DNA of 64,000 nt from Planctomycetota bacterium. Its GTDB lineage: Bacteria; Planctomycetota; Planctomycetia; Planctomycetales; Planctomycetaceae. Positions within the stretch are counted from its first letter, which is position 1. Each line of letters opens with the position of its first letter. The stretch covers positions 62,001 through 126,000 of the forward strand of contig JAHZKX010000003.1 in NCBI GenBank assembly GCA_022600195.1, in the 5' to 3' direction. The notes beneath the pieces are model-generated. The model was given only the letters and a program-made list of their open reading frames with translations. It made no database searches and was not told where the DNA came from. Below are positions 55,565 to 64,000 of this stretch, piece after piece. The position numbers and the translations under genes were made by a program.

Positions 55565-55595
55565 AAAAAAAGCGGGCGTGCCGTAACACGCCCGC
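55565..55595 (-). terminator. Intrinsic terminator of the minus-strand sulfatase
   Basis: Read on the minus strand, GCGGGCGTG (reverse of 55587-55595) pairs with CACGCCCGC (reverse of 55572-55580), a perfect 9-pair stem with a 6-base loop, followed directly by seven T (55565-55571). It lies just after the stop of the sulfatase at 55610. A textbook intrinsic terminator. Confidence 0.9.
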
Positions 55596-55609
55596 GGAAT
55601 CATACTAGA

Positions 55610-57349
55610 TCACTTCGCGTGTGCAGATTGAACCTCTGCCAGTTTTTTCTTCACTGCTTCGAGATTGAAACTGGCACCATCCTGCATCGGCGGAAATTCT
55701 AAGGCTGTCTTTGCCAACTTGGCAACTTCTTCCTGCACTAAAATAAATCGCCAGAACTCATACGCCCACCAGTTGTAAGCATTTAACGATTGGCCAATGG
55801 TAGTCCGTTCAAAAGGATCGAGACGCAGATTAACGATCCCGGGCCAGCCAGCTTGTACTTTCGGTCCAAACCAGCCATCAGGTTGGATTAGAAATGTGTA
55901 CTTATAGTTCCCAACGCGGGCTGCTCCCAGGGTACTCTCTGCAAAGTACCAGAGTTCGTTCCGGGCAGACTTGGAACCTCGTGTCAGCATTTCTGTCTGG
56001 TCATATCCATCCAGATGCACTTTATACATCTTTCCGTTGAGCTCTTTGCCTTTCTTGAGCTCTTCAATAATGTTTGGATTACCAGCCGCTGCTACGAAGG
56101 TAGGGAACCAGTCCATCCCTGAAGTCACACCGTTGATCACCCGGTTTGGACGCACTGCACCTGGCCAACGCAAAACCATAGGAACCCGAAATCCCCCTTC
56201 TTGTACCATACCCTTCGCACCTGCAAAAGGAGTCTGCCCGCCATCGGGCCAGGTGAAGTTCTCGGTTCCGTTGTCAGTAGTCACTCCGATAATAGTATTA
56301 TCATTGATACCCAATTTCTCAAGATGAGCCATCACAGCACCTACGATATCATCAAACTGAGCCATCCCGGCTTCTTCTATCGTCCATTCATTTTCAGAAT
56401 TCCGCATGCCCTCATACTTATCGTTGAGATGCGTAACGACATGCATCCGAGTCGGGTTAAGCCATACAAAAAACGGCTTGCCATCCGCATGAGCTCGATC
56501 GATGAAATCAATCGTCAACTTTAAGATTTCATCATCGATATCCTCCATGTTATGTTTGATGCCTTTGATTGGATGCGGAGGCAACGGCCCCGCGTCGACA
56601 ATTTTCTGTTTGCCAACTTTACCCCAGCGCGGTTCGACGGTGGCGTCATCCACGTCTGTCGCCCAGGTATGCAACAGATTGCGAGGGCCGTATATATCTT
56701 TTAGTTTCTGAGGGTATCCTGGATGAAAAGGATCTTCCATCGCATCCAGGTGGTACAAATATCCAAAAAATTCGTCGAAACCATGCACCGTTGGTAAATA
56801 CTCGTTTCGGTCTCCCAGATGATTTTTTCCAAATTGACCTGTAGCGTATCCCATATCTTTGAGGACCGTCGCAATCGTCGGCGCTTTGTCAGGCATCCCA
56901 ATCTTCGCGCCGGCCTGACCAACGGTCGTCAATCCCGTGCGGATCGGCAGTTGACCAGTAATAAAGTTAGCGCGACCAGCCGTACAACTTGCTTCGGCAT
57001 AATAATCTGTAAAAATCACTCCCTCACGGGCGAGTTTATCAATATTCGGCGTTCGACCAGCCATCATGCCCCGGTGATAAGCACCAATATTCCACATGCC
57101 AATATCATCACCCATAATCATAATGATATTGGGTTTCTTGGCCTTCGATTGCGTCGCTACAGTTGATGCCAGTACGGCAGGATTAGTTACCTGAGCCAAA
57201 GATTCTGAAGTGACTGGTTGTGGTAATTCAGGTTTTGCTTCAACTGCAGGGTTGTCAGCACGTCCTTCCAGATTCCAATCCAATGCTGAAGACAGATATC
57301 CAAGCACTGCTCCGACAGCTAAAGTAAAAAGAATGGATTTTTTTGGCAT
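55610..57349 (-). CDS. Membrane-anchored or secreted arylsulfatase
   Basis: A 579-residue sulfatase. The N-terminal helix (ILFTLAVGAVLGYLSSALDW) is followed by a Pro/Glu-rich linker and the catalytic domain from about residue 72. Metal-binding DD at 81-82 (MGDDIGMWNIG), Cys122 in CTAGR, GKNHLGDR and TTDNGTENF are visible. The formylglycine motif is C-T-A-G-R, the variant in which Ala replaces the usual Pro; such arylsulfatases exist. The sequence after it (ANFITG) keeps the rest of the signature. The C-terminal end is helical. A GGAG site precedes its ATG and a strong terminator follows. It is probably kept at the membrane by the N-terminal helix. Confidence 0.92.
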   Translation of the reverse strand: MPKKSILFTLAVGAVLGYLSSALDWNLEGRADNPAVEAKPELPQPVTSESLAQVTNPAVLASTVATQSKAKKPNIIMIMGDDIGMWNIGAYHRGMMAGRTPNIDKLAREGVIFTDYYAEASCTAGRANFITGQLPIRTGLTTVGQAGAKIGMPDKAPTIATVLKDMGYATGQFGKNHLGDRNEYLPTVHGFDEFFGYLYHLDAMEDPFHPGYPQKLKDIYGPRNLLHTWATDVDDATVEPRWGKVGKQKIVDAGPLPPHPIKGIKHNMEDIDDEILKLTIDFIDRAHADGKPFFVWLNPTRMHVVTHLNDKYEGMRNSENEWTIEEAGMAQFDDIVGAVMAHLEKLGINDNTIIGVTTDNGTENFTWPDGGQTPFAGAKGMVQEGGFRVPMVLRWPGAVRPNRVINGVTSGMDWFPTFVAAAGNPNIIEELKKGKELNGKMYKVHLDGYDQTEMLTRGSKSARNELWYFAESTLGAARVGNYKYTFLIQPDGWFGPKVQAGWPGIVNLRLDPFERTTIGQSLNAYNWWAYEFWRFILVQEEVAKLAKTALEFPPMQDGASFNLEAVKKKLAEVQSAHAK

Positions 57350-57641
57350 TTGAAATCGCTCCGTAAATTAATTAAGAAATGAATTGTTCAACTCGTACGA
57401 ATTTTCAGGCCCAAAAAACGCAGATAAACTGGTTCAGCCGTGTGTTAACTCACCTGAACAACATAGCAGATCGTGATATAATTAAATCAGGAATGAAGAG
57501 CATCTTCATTAATTGAGAATTTGATTAATCCAATAAATTCAAACTTACATTGAGATATGATATTGAGTGACTTTAGATCTGTTCTGATTCCCATTAATAA
57601 TTGATAGTAGAATCCAGCCTTTTTCTAAGTACTTAATTTCT
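57350..57641. other. Intergenic region upstream of the minus-strand sulfatase
   Basis: About 290 A+T-rich bases with no gene that I can support. It should carry the promoter of the sulfatase gene ending at 55610. No strong hairpin apart from the one at 57642-57666. Confidence 0.4.
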
Positions 57642-57666
57642 AAAAAATCAAATCGGGTGTCCGATT
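57642..57666 (-). terminator. Weak intrinsic terminator after the Arg/Ser/Pro-rich gene
   Basis: On the minus strand, AATCGG and CCGATT form a 6-pair stem around ACAC, followed by a run of six T (57642-57647) a few bases later. It lies about 60 bases after the stop of the low-complexity protein gene. Stem and spacing are modest. Confidence 0.45.
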
Positions 57667-57728
57667 CGGCAGGAGGTTTTCCACTACCGAACCGACACCA
57701 CAGTTCAGAGAATCATCTGTTGAAAGGA

Positions 57729-59075
57729 TCAGGGAGTAGGCGGTGTATCTTCTTTCGACTCTTTAGGCTCTTCCATCCTGATCAGCAACCACTGTTGAGT
57801 CTCACCACTTTCGAAATGCACCAGTGCAGGCGCGTCATCTTTCGTTAAATTCGAAAGACCTGTTTCCATGATCGGCCACTTTTTACCTTCTATTGTCCAG
57901 GCGACCCGCTGGCTTTTTTCATCCACCATGCCCTCGACGGGTTGATTTTTATCTGTAGCCGTATTGGAAAACGTACCCGCAATGATCCCTTGCTTGTTAA
58001 CAGCCAACTGCACAAACATTGTCGGAGGTGGTCCGGAATCTTCGCCATCCTTTGTGATGGCAAATACACCCAGTGACATCCATTCAGACGATTCATCCAC
58101 TTCGGGAGCACTCTCGGCAAGCGTTTGTGCCTGCTCCGCATACTCTTCGGTGGTCGCTACTGCTTCATCCCCATAATAAACTTGATCGTCCTGGTAGTAG
58201 ATGTTTTCGCCATAGTCGTATTCATAGGCTGTCGTGTCAGTCCCATATCCTGCGAACCAACCTGTCATTAGGCCCCAGGTTGCCCAGCGATAGGGACGAT
58301 TCCAACGATATCGGGCCCAACTGGGATGATCTTTCCAGAAGTTAGCGCGAGGATGATGGTCGTGAAACTGATTACGCGCTTCGTTACGACGATCGGTGCG
58401 TTGCGTTTGCCGCTCGCCACGATTCTCAATTCGATCAGGGCGATTGCCTGCAGGTCGATTCTCCCGACGATCACTGCGATTACCGGCCCGGTCGCTTTGA
58501 TTCCCAGCACGATTTTCCGATCGATTACCCGTTCGATCAGATCGGTTAGCAGCGCGATCGCCTCCGGGGCGTTGACCAGCTTCATTATTTCGCAAAAAGT
58601 CACCCGCTGCACCACCACCGGTAGCAGGCCTGTTACCAGCGCCCGATCCGGGTCGACCGCCTGAGGAGTTTGGAATATTCAAAAAGTTATTTAATTGTGA
58701 TTGTGAGGGTCGGCTGCCCGCATTCGGTCGCGATCCTGTTCCTGGTCGCGATCCTGTTCCCGGTCGCGTTCCCGCACTTGGACGCGAAGGAGTCGCTGAC
58801 GGACGCGTGCTGGGTCGACTGGTGCTGGGTCGACTGGTACTGGGGCGACTATAATTAGATCGCCCTGTGCTGGGACGGCTCATTGAGGGAGAGCGACTCG
58901 GCGCAGGTCGTGAATAACCGCCACCACCGCCGCGACCGCCACCGCTGAATCCGCCACCGCCACGGCCTCCTCCGCCGCCTCGACCACCGCGACCGTGAGC
59001 ATCAAAAGAAAAAGCAAAAATGATAATTGAAATTGCAGAAATAAAGTATGTGATTTTTTTCATATCATAATCCAT
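57729..59075 (-). CDS. Exported Gly/Arg- and Ser/Pro/Arg-rich low-complexity protein
   Basis: A 448-residue exported protein (start ATG at 59075 or the MKKITYF ATG at 59063; signal ends near AHG). Right after the signal lies an RGG-type run (about residues 29-55), then tandem SRPST-type repeats and RPGTGS repeats (about 60-120), then an Arg/Asn/Asp-rich region (NRSDR, NRPDR units) to about 235. The second half is folded-looking: a Trp/Tyr-rich segment (WKDHPSWARYRWNRPYRWATW), an acidic stretch with YYQDDQVYYGD, and a final beta-rich domain (from about 340). Such proteins are often annotated as mu-protocadherin-like cell-surface proteins in planctomycetes. It follows the SgcJ/EcaC-like gene after 23 bases. 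Confidence 0.75.
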   Translation of the reverse strand: MDYDMKKITYFISAISIIIFAFSFDAHGRGGRGGGGGRGGGGFSGGGRGGGGGYSRPAPSRSPSMSRPSTGRSNYSRPSTSRPSTSRPSTRPSATPSRPSAGTRPGTGSRPGTGSRPNAGSRPSQSQLNNFLNIPNSSGGRPGSGAGNRPATGGGAAGDFLRNNEAGQRPGGDRAANRSDRTGNRSENRAGNQSDRAGNRSDRRENRPAGNRPDRIENRGERQTQRTDRRNEARNQFHDHHPRANFWKDHPSWARYRWNRPYRWATWGLMTGWFAGYGTDTTAYEYDYGENIYYQDDQVYYGDEAVATTEEYAEQAQTLAESAPEVDESSEWMSLGVFAITKDGEDSGPPPTMFVQLAVNKQGIIAGTFSNTATDKNQPVEGMVDEKSQRVAWTIEGKKWPIMETGLSNLTKDDAPALVHFESGETQQWLLIRMEEPKESKEDTPPTP

Positions 59076-59098
59076 GTGATTTGTGAGTTGAGATTAAA

Positions 59099-60001
59099 TT
59101 ATTCAGCAGCCGCGTCGCGCTTTACGACAACTTCGTCAATATTCGGCAGTAGACTGCCACCGACTGTGCGATTGATCGACTGCCATTTGAACTGGTTCTC
59201 ATCGATCATGGTGAAAATATTTGTGGAGGTCGCCTTCCGACCATCGGGAAGTGTACCCTTCATCGATACGTACCAGCTTTTTTCTTTTTTGGCCCAGGTA
59301 CCTTCAGCAAAACCACCATCGGAATCAAAAACCCACGAACGGATCTGTTTCGCTGCCGGGTCCCACCCGATGATCTGCATGCCTGAAATGTCAATTCGAT
59401 CTTGAGTCGAAGCAACAAACGAGCGTCTGATGAAGTTCTTATTTTTCGTCCATTGGCAGGTCGTTTTGATCAAACCCCGCTCATCGCCATCGGTCCAGCT
59501 GCCGATGAGCCATTCCAGCTCTTTAAGATGTTTGTAATTTGATAAAATAACGGGAACTTCTTCCTCACTAATACGATCTAGGAACCACTTTCCGTCACGC
59601 TTAACGTGAATGGCAGTGTAAGTCGATTCTCTCGGTTCCCCTTTCGCTAAAATCAATTTTGAAGTTCCATGTTCGACAGCGACACCAGGTGACAAAAATT
59701 GAATCGATTGCACATCGACCGAAAGCTTTGCCCCTTTCACTGCAGTCAGGATACCTGCCATCTCTTTTGTTATAGCATCACGGCCTTCAACCTGTGTACC
59801 AGTCAGAGGATTGTTGTAAACCGCATCAGTCCCCCAGTGTGAGGCAAGCGCTTTAGAGTCACCCGCATTGAAGGCAGCAGTATAGGACGCAATCGATTTC
59901 TCAATGGCCTGTTTGTCCTTTGCCTGGTCGGCTGCAAATGCCCCATGCGCTCCACAGAGAACTCCAACACAAAGAAATAATACGCAGAGAGCGTGCTTCA
60001 T
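59099..60001 (-). CDS. Secreted SgcJ/EcaC-type (NTF2-like) protein
   Basis: From the ATG at 60001 the protein has 300 residues and a signal peptide (MKHALCVLFLCVGVLCGAHGAFAA); a GGGAAAAG site lies directly upstream and overlaps an earlier in-frame ATG (60019), so I prefer 60001. Residues ~30-150 match the SgcJ/EcaC-type NTF2-like domain (SIASYTAAFNAGDSKALASHWGTDAVYNNP; a cone-shaped pocket for small ligands). The second half (from about 155, LKELEWLIGSWTDGDE) is a lipocalin-like barrel also seen as a separate DUF in planctomycete proteins. No catalytic residues are evident. It probably shares a transcript with the low-complexity protein downstream. Confidence 0.8.
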   Translation of the reverse strand: MKHALCVLFLCVGVLCGAHGAFAADQAKDKQAIEKSIASYTAAFNAGDSKALASHWGTDAVYNNPLTGTQVEGRDAITKEMAGILTAVKGAKLSVDVQSIQFLSPGVAVEHGTSKLILAKGEPRESTYTAIHVKRDGKWFLDRISEEEVPVILSNYKHLKELEWLIGSWTDGDERGLIKTTCQWTKNKNFIRRSFVASTQDRIDISGMQIIGWDPAAKQIRSWVFDSDGGFAEGTWAKKEKSWYVSMKGTLPDGRKATSTNIFTMIDENQFKWQSINRTVGGSLLPNIDEVVVKRDAAAE

Positions 60002-60019
60002 TATCTTTTCCCTTTCCAT

Positions 60020-60766
60020 TTCGTAGCGGTTTACTTGGTTCTGATCTTCCTGCTAACGCTTTCTCCCCTCCAACAAAAGAGGAATTCCAGGGTTTTCAGG
60101 AGTTGGCTTTATCTGATTCTGAGTTTTATTTGAATTGAAATTGAACATACTCCAGTAGACACGGAATCAGAATGGAAAACCAATGTCGAATGAAGTGGAC
60201 GCGTTCCGCAGTGGGCCGTTCAGTCAAATGTGATAATCACCTTGCTGACTGCTCGGATTCACCTACTGGTTCTGACGGTGAGGTGCTCAGTGACAGGGGT
60301 TTCCGATCAACGCCAACGCGCAAAAGTCGCTATGGCAGGCCCATTGAACAAGAAGTTTCTTTACGAAGAGAGATCACCATTCCAGTTGTGGAATCACTAC
60401 TCTGATATTACAGGGAGTAAACGAATTTAGCAAATCAGAAGAGATCAGATTTCAAAAACCATTCATCAATCAGATTCACACTCACTTCGATAGATATAGA
60501 TATGTTTCGTTCTATTATTTTAAGAGTGATCGTAATTTAACTAATTTTAGAAATGAATTGAATAGATATACCTCCACCAAAATAATATCACTACTTCAAG
60601 GAGAAATAATCGAAAAGCAGCTTTAAATGAGCACTTCCCTGCCCCAGAGAGTTAAAGAAAATCCTTTCCGGGTCAATTCTGTTTGAAATTCAAACTGAGA
60701 TCGTTAAAGTCGTAAATCTACCATGCATTCTGTCATTCCCGGACGATCATTCGAGAAAGAAGTACG
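60020..60766. other. Long intergenic region upstream of catalase (about 750 bases)
   Basis: The part 60170-60410 is richer in G and C than the flanks and has two overlapping short open frames (77 and 66 codons) without recognisable content, so I do not call them. The stretch 60420-60650 is very A+T-rich. A regulatory region for the catalase, a small RNA or a gene relic are all possible. No clear OxyR- or Fur-type palindrome was found by eye. Confidence 0.4.
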
Positions 60767-62206
60767 ATGAACAAAAAACCGAAACTGACAACCACGGGCG
60801 GCGCACCCATTGCTGATAATCAAAATTCATTGACAGCCGGACCACGTGGGCCTGTTCTCCTGCAAGACTATCAGTTAATGGAAAAGCTGGCGCACCAGAA
60901 TCGTGAACGAATTGCCGAACGTGTTGTTCATGCGAAAGGCTGGAGAGCTTACGGTACACTGAAAATTGAAAAAGATATCAGTAAATATACAAAAGCAAAC
61001 GTGCTGCAACCCGGTACACAAACTGAGATGATTGCGCGTTTCTCAACGGTAGCAGGTGAAGCAGGAGCCGCGGATGCGGAACGAGATGTTCGAGGCTTTG
61101 CTTTAAAATTTTATACGGAAGAAGGGAACTGGGATCTGGTTGGCAATAACACACCGGTCTTCTTTATCAGAGATCCCTATAAATTCCCGGACTTCATTCA
61201 TACACAGAAAAGAAATCCCCGTTCGAATTTACGTTCGACGACAGCCATGTGGGATTTCTGGTCGCTTTCGCCTGAATCTTTGCATCAGATTACGATCCTG
61301 TTTTCAGATCGAGGCTTGCCGGTCGGCGTTCGACACATCAACGGTTATGGAAGCCATACCTTCAGTTTGATCAACGCCAATAATGAACGGTTCTGGGTTA
61401 AATTCCACTTCAAAACATTACAGGGACACAAGCACTGGACCAACGACGAAGGCGCACAGGTCGTCGGTAAAACACGTGAAAGCACACAGGAAGATCTGTT
61501 TTATGCGATTGAAAATGGAGATTTTCCAAAATGGAATTTTCAAGTGCAGGTGATGCCGGAATCAGACGCGGACCAGACGCCTTATAATCCGTTCGACCTG
61601 ACCAAAGTCTGGCCTCACAGTGATTACCCCTGTATTGATGTTGGAACTCTGGAATTGAATCGTAATCCGGAAAACTATTTTGCGGAAATTGAACAAGCTG
61701 CTTTCTCACCTTCTAATATCGTTCCCGGCATTGGATTTTCGCCGGATAAAATGCTGCAGGCTCGCATTTTCTCTTATGCTGATGCACATCGTCATCGACT
61801 GGGCACACACTACGAATCTTTGCCGGTCAACGCACCGAAGTGCCCGGTACACCATTACCACAAAGATGGCGCCATGTGTTTCAAGTCCAATGGCACTAAT
61901 TCGGATGCGTATTACGAGCCCAATTCATTCAATGGCCCTGTCGAACAGCCGGATGTTGCGGAACCGCCGTTGAAAATTTCAGGAGATGCGGCACGATATA
62001 ATCACCGTGAAGGCAATGATGACTACGCTCAACCGCGTGAGCTTTTCAACCTGTTTGACGACGGGCAGAAAGCACGTTTGTTCTCAAACATCGCAGCCGC
62101 CATGCAAGGCGTTCCCGATAATATTGTTGACCGCCAGCTAAAACACTTCGAATTGATTGATTCTGCCTACGCTTCCGGAGTTCGCGCAGCACTCGATTGT
62201 TCTTAA
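60767..62206 (+). CDS. Heme catalase
   Basis: A 479-residue monofunctional catalase, removing hydrogen peroxide. The distal His55 (RVVHAKG), Asn128 ([11 protein letters not shown]) and proximal heme ligand Tyr337 ([14 protein letters not shown]) are in their expected places, and the length is that of small-subunit catalases. The segment after the catalytic His reads GWRAYGTL, where most have GWGAYGTF or GAGAFGYF; it is a mild variation. No signal peptide. An ACGATG start with GAGAAAGAAG upstream is used. The gene stands alone with its own strong terminator. Members are called katA or katE depending on clade; I cannot choose. Confidence 0.97.
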   Translation: MNKKPKLTTTGGAPIADNQNSLTAGPRGPVLLQDYQLMEKLAHQNRERIAERVVHAKGWRAYGTLKIEKDISKYTKANVLQPGTQTEMIARFSTVAGEAGAADAERDVRGFALKFYTEEGNWDLVGNNTPVFFIRDPYKFPDFIHTQKRNPRSNLRSTTAMWDFWSLSPESLHQITILFSDRGLPVGVRHINGYGSHTFSLINANNERFWVKFHFKTLQGHKHWTNDEGAQVVGKTRESTQEDLFYAIENGDFPKWNFQVQVMPESDADQTPYNPFDLTKVWPHSDYPCIDVGTLELNRNPENYFAEIEQAAFSPSNIVPGIGFSPDKMLQARIFSYADAHRHRLGTHYESLPVNAPKCPVHHYHKDGAMCFKSNGTNSDAYYEPNSFNGPVEQPDVAEPPLKISGDAARYNHREGNDDYAQPRELFNLFDDGQKARLFSNIAAAMQGVPDNIVDRQLKHFELIDSAYASGVRAALDCS

Positions 62207-62227
62207 GAAAGAGTCAACTAAAACATC

Positions 62228-62275
62228 GCATTGAAGGAAAGTAAGAATCCTTTTCCTTCAATGCGTCATTTTTTT
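62228..62275 (+). terminator. Intrinsic terminator of the catalase gene
   Basis: GCATTGAAGGAAA (62228-62240) and TTTCCTTCAATGC (62252-62264) form a perfect 13-pair stem with an 11-base loop, followed after four bases by seven T (62269-62275). It lies 22 bases after the catalase stop and just before the convergent DUF1501 gene's 3' end. Confidence 0.9.
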
Positions 62276-62285
62276 ACCTGCTGAT

Positions 62286-63710
62286 TCAACCAATCAGTTC
62301 TGGAATCGGTTTACCCTGATCCGCGATGATCGGAGTCGGACGGCCATTGAAGTCTTCAATCAGCACGTTGGAAGAATCGATTCCCAAATGATGGTAAATC
62401 GTAGCCAGAAAATCGCCAGCGCCGCAGATCCGGTCGATTGAGTCTTCACCCAGTTTGTCTGTGGCACCGATGAAGCGACCAGTTTCAATGCCGCCACCGG
62501 CCCAGATATTGGAAAAAGCACGCGCCCAGTGATCTCGGCCTGGTTGTTTTGTACCAGCCGGAGCACTCGCGTTACCAGCACCCGTACTGGGTTGATAGTT
62601 TATTTTGGGAGTACGGCCGAATTCTCCCGTCACAACAACCATCACACGCTCGTCCAGACCACGCTCATAGATATCTTCAATCAAAGCAGATATCGCCTGA
62701 TCATAGACTTGAGAACGATATCGCAATGCGTCAAAAACATGGTGATTGACTGCATGATCATCCCAGTTATTAACGCGACCACATAACGGCCCACTCAAAC
62801 TGGTCGTGAGAATATCCACGCCGGCTTCTACCAGACGACGCGCCATCAGCAATTGCTGACCCCAGGTATTCCTTCCATAACGATCACGTGTTTTATCATC
62901 CTCCTTACTCAAATCGAATGCGTCTTTTGTTTTTGGGTTCGTCAACAGGGTCATTGCCTGAATCTCAAATTCATCCAGTGCTTTGAGTTCACCCTCCTGG
63001 TCAAAAGTCCGCTCCAGTGTATCAAGTTTCTGGCGAAGCGTTGCGCGACGATCTAATTGCTTGACTTCAGCCGCATTGGACAACCCAATGTTCGGAACAC
63101 TGAAATTAGGTTTATTGGGATCACCGGATACCGTAAAGGGCCCATAGGCATCTCCAAGATAAGCCGCACCCACTCGTTGTGAAGAAAAATTCATACCGAC
63201 ATAAGGTGGCAGTGGATTTTTCCGCGGCCCCTCTTTTGAACGCAGGTAATTAGTCACCGACATCCAGTCAGGATATTTTGGAATTTCCTTATCCCGTGAA
63301 TCCGTATCGCCTGTCAACATTCTCAACGTGCCAGCCGGGTGTCCGGGGCTGCCATGTCTCATCGACCTGAGAACCGTAAATTTATCAGCGATCTTGGCCT
63401 GCATTGGCAGTAGTTCAGTGAAGTTCATACCCGGGATTTTCGTCGGAATCGTTCCGAAAGGGCCGCTGTACTCACTGGGTGCGTTGGGCTTGGGATCGTA
63501 TGTGTCAATGTGCGAACATCCACCCGGTTGCCAGACCATAATGACCGCAGTTTTATCCTTCTTTTTCGTAACAGGGCTTGCTGCCTGGAGTCGCAGAATC
63601 CCCGGTAAAGTCAACGAAGCGAACCCGGCCAGACCCATTTTAAGGAAACCACGACGGTTCTCCGGTCCCGGGCAGGGGCTGATCGATGAAGCATTAAATG
63701 GATCTGTCAT
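62286..63710 (-). CDS. DUF1501 protein with twin-arginine signal
   Basis: A 474-residue DUF1501 protein. The Tat signal is ENRRGFLKMGLAGFASLTLPGIL, about residues 17-39. The start, with Cys in PCPGPENRR, is typical. Further marks: VIMVWQPGGCSHIDTYDPKP, SMRHGSPGHPAGTLRMLTGD, YVGMNFSSQRVGAAYLG and VVTGEFGRTPKINYQP. It belongs to the branch found with DUF1549/DUF1553 and related secreted proteins. Its start lies 2 bases after the stop of the next gene upstream (63713), so the two are surely one transcript. The function is unknown; the fold is alkaline phosphatase/sulfatase-like. Confidence 0.95.
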   Translation of the reverse strand: MTDPFNASSISPCPGPENRRGFLKMGLAGFASLTLPGILRLQAASPVTKKKDKTAVIMVWQPGGCSHIDTYDPKPNAPSEYSGPFGTIPTKIPGMNFTELLPMQAKIADKFTVLRSMRHGSPGHPAGTLRMLTGDTDSRDKEIPKYPDWMSVTNYLRSKEGPRKNPLPPYVGMNFSSQRVGAAYLGDAYGPFTVSGDPNKPNFSVPNIGLSNAAEVKQLDRRATLRQKLDTLERTFDQEGELKALDEFEIQAMTLLTNPKTKDAFDLSKEDDKTRDRYGRNTWGQQLLMARRLVEAGVDILTTSLSGPLCGRVNNWDDHAVNHHVFDALRYRSQVYDQAISALIEDIYERGLDERVMVVVTGEFGRTPKINYQPSTGAGNASAPAGTKQPGRDHWARAFSNIWAGGGIETGRFIGATDKLGEDSIDRICGAGDFLATIYHHLGIDSSNVLIEDFNGRPTPIIADQGKPIPELIG

Positions 63711-63712
63711 CT

Positions 63713-64000
63713 CTATTTCGCTTTCTTGGCTGGATTAACACGAATAGTTATGGGCGTTGAAACGATGATATCTACAATGTCTTTTGGCTTTGCTCTCGCT
63801 GTGGCACTTTTCAATAGCTTGTCTGATGAGGCCACAATCGCTTCCGCAGACTTTACTTTTTTCGCGGCCTCTTTGGCAGCGGTATCTGCATTCACTCTTT
63901 GTGCATCAGGAGCGGTCTTTGCCGCTTCAGCCAGTTTTTTTGCTTCCACCGCCAGTGCTTCTGCTTCCTGATGGGCCTGCATGAGTGCCGTTTTTGCTGA
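63713..64000 (-). CDS. C-terminal part of an Ala/Lys-rich helical protein (5' end outside window)
   Basis: The frame is open to the window edge, giving 95 codons. The first ~75 residues are Ala-, Lys- and Glu-rich with heptad-like spacing (AEALAVEAKKLAEAAKTAP, ATAAKEAAKKVKSAEAIV), a likely coiled coil. The last ~25 (DIVDIIVSTPITIRVNP) form a beta strand-like end. I have seen this kind of ending in exported planctomycete proteins placed before DUF1501 genes, but I cannot name the family from the visible part. It is translationally close to the DUF1501 gene (2-base gap). Confidence 0.7.
   Translation of the reverse strand, partial: SAKTALMQAHQEAEALAVEAKKLAEAAKTAPDAQRVNADTAAKEAAKKVKSAEAIVASSDKLLKSATARAKPKDIVDIIVSTPITIRVNPAKKAK

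Noticed and set aside
60172-60405. A 77-codon frame before catalase
   Set aside because: No recognisable motif and an overlapping competing frame; kept only as part of the intergenic description.

Overview
The window looks like chromosomal DNA of a planctomycete (Gimesia/Rubinisphaera-like is an inference). The basis is gene content: a DUF1549/DUF1553 cytochrome-like protein followed by DUF1501, a second DUF1501 gene, a DUF1559 prepilin-like protein, a TIGR03067-like protein, large Ser/Thr kinases with WD40 propellers, four formylglycine-type sulfatases, and secreted DUF1080-type proteins. Most starts have purine-rich Shine-Dalgarno sites. There is no rRNA, tRNA, CRISPR array, phage or intact insertion sequence that I can see.

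Layout. 1-1.3 kb: the 3' end of an ECF sigma factor with a C-terminal TPR-like region, then a small membrane protein. 1.4-7.0 kb: six co-directional genes (Tm-1-like ATP-binding protein, TIM-barrel PEP-hydrolase-like protein, EthD-like protein, flavin reductase, M20 peptidase, P-loop DUF1611-like protein), probably an uncharacterised catabolic unit. 7.1-18.5 kb, minus strand: a polytopic membrane protein, a TIGR03067-like protein, two tandem paralogous kinase-WD40 receptors and a C45 Ntn hydrolase. The second kinase gene is cut by one in-frame TAG codon, leaving a complete kinase domain without its membrane anchor and propellers. 18.9-36.8 kb: secreted hydrolytic and oxidative genes (sulfatase, DUF1080/propeller/cytochrome c fusion, sialidase-like protein, DUF1559 plus lipoprotein, DUF1553 plus DUF1501, FAD oxidoreductase plus Gfo/Idh/MocA, SGNH hydrolase).

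37.0-43.3 kb looks more accessory: an OprB-like porin, an S9 peptidase, three small genes of unknown role, a decayed REP-associated tyrosine transposase (RAYT) between inverted terminal repeats, and a solo repeat of the same type about 3 kb away. 43.3-64 kb: a ceramidase-like hydrolase with a DUF1080-like partner, a DsbD-like redox membrane protein, a 2-keto-4-pentenoate hydratase-like protein, a secreted unknown, deoC, three sulfatases with an exported HAD phosphatase, an Arg/Gly/Ser/Pro-rich exported protein with an SgcJ/EcaC-like protein, catalase, a second DUF1501 protein and the 3' end of a further gene.

Overall the genes suggest a bacterium that uses sulfated or complex polysaccharides: exported sulfatases, DUF1080, sialidase and SGNH proteins outside, an OprB porin for uptake, and oxidoreductases inside. 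All functions are read from sequence motifs and remembered family features; no searches were run.
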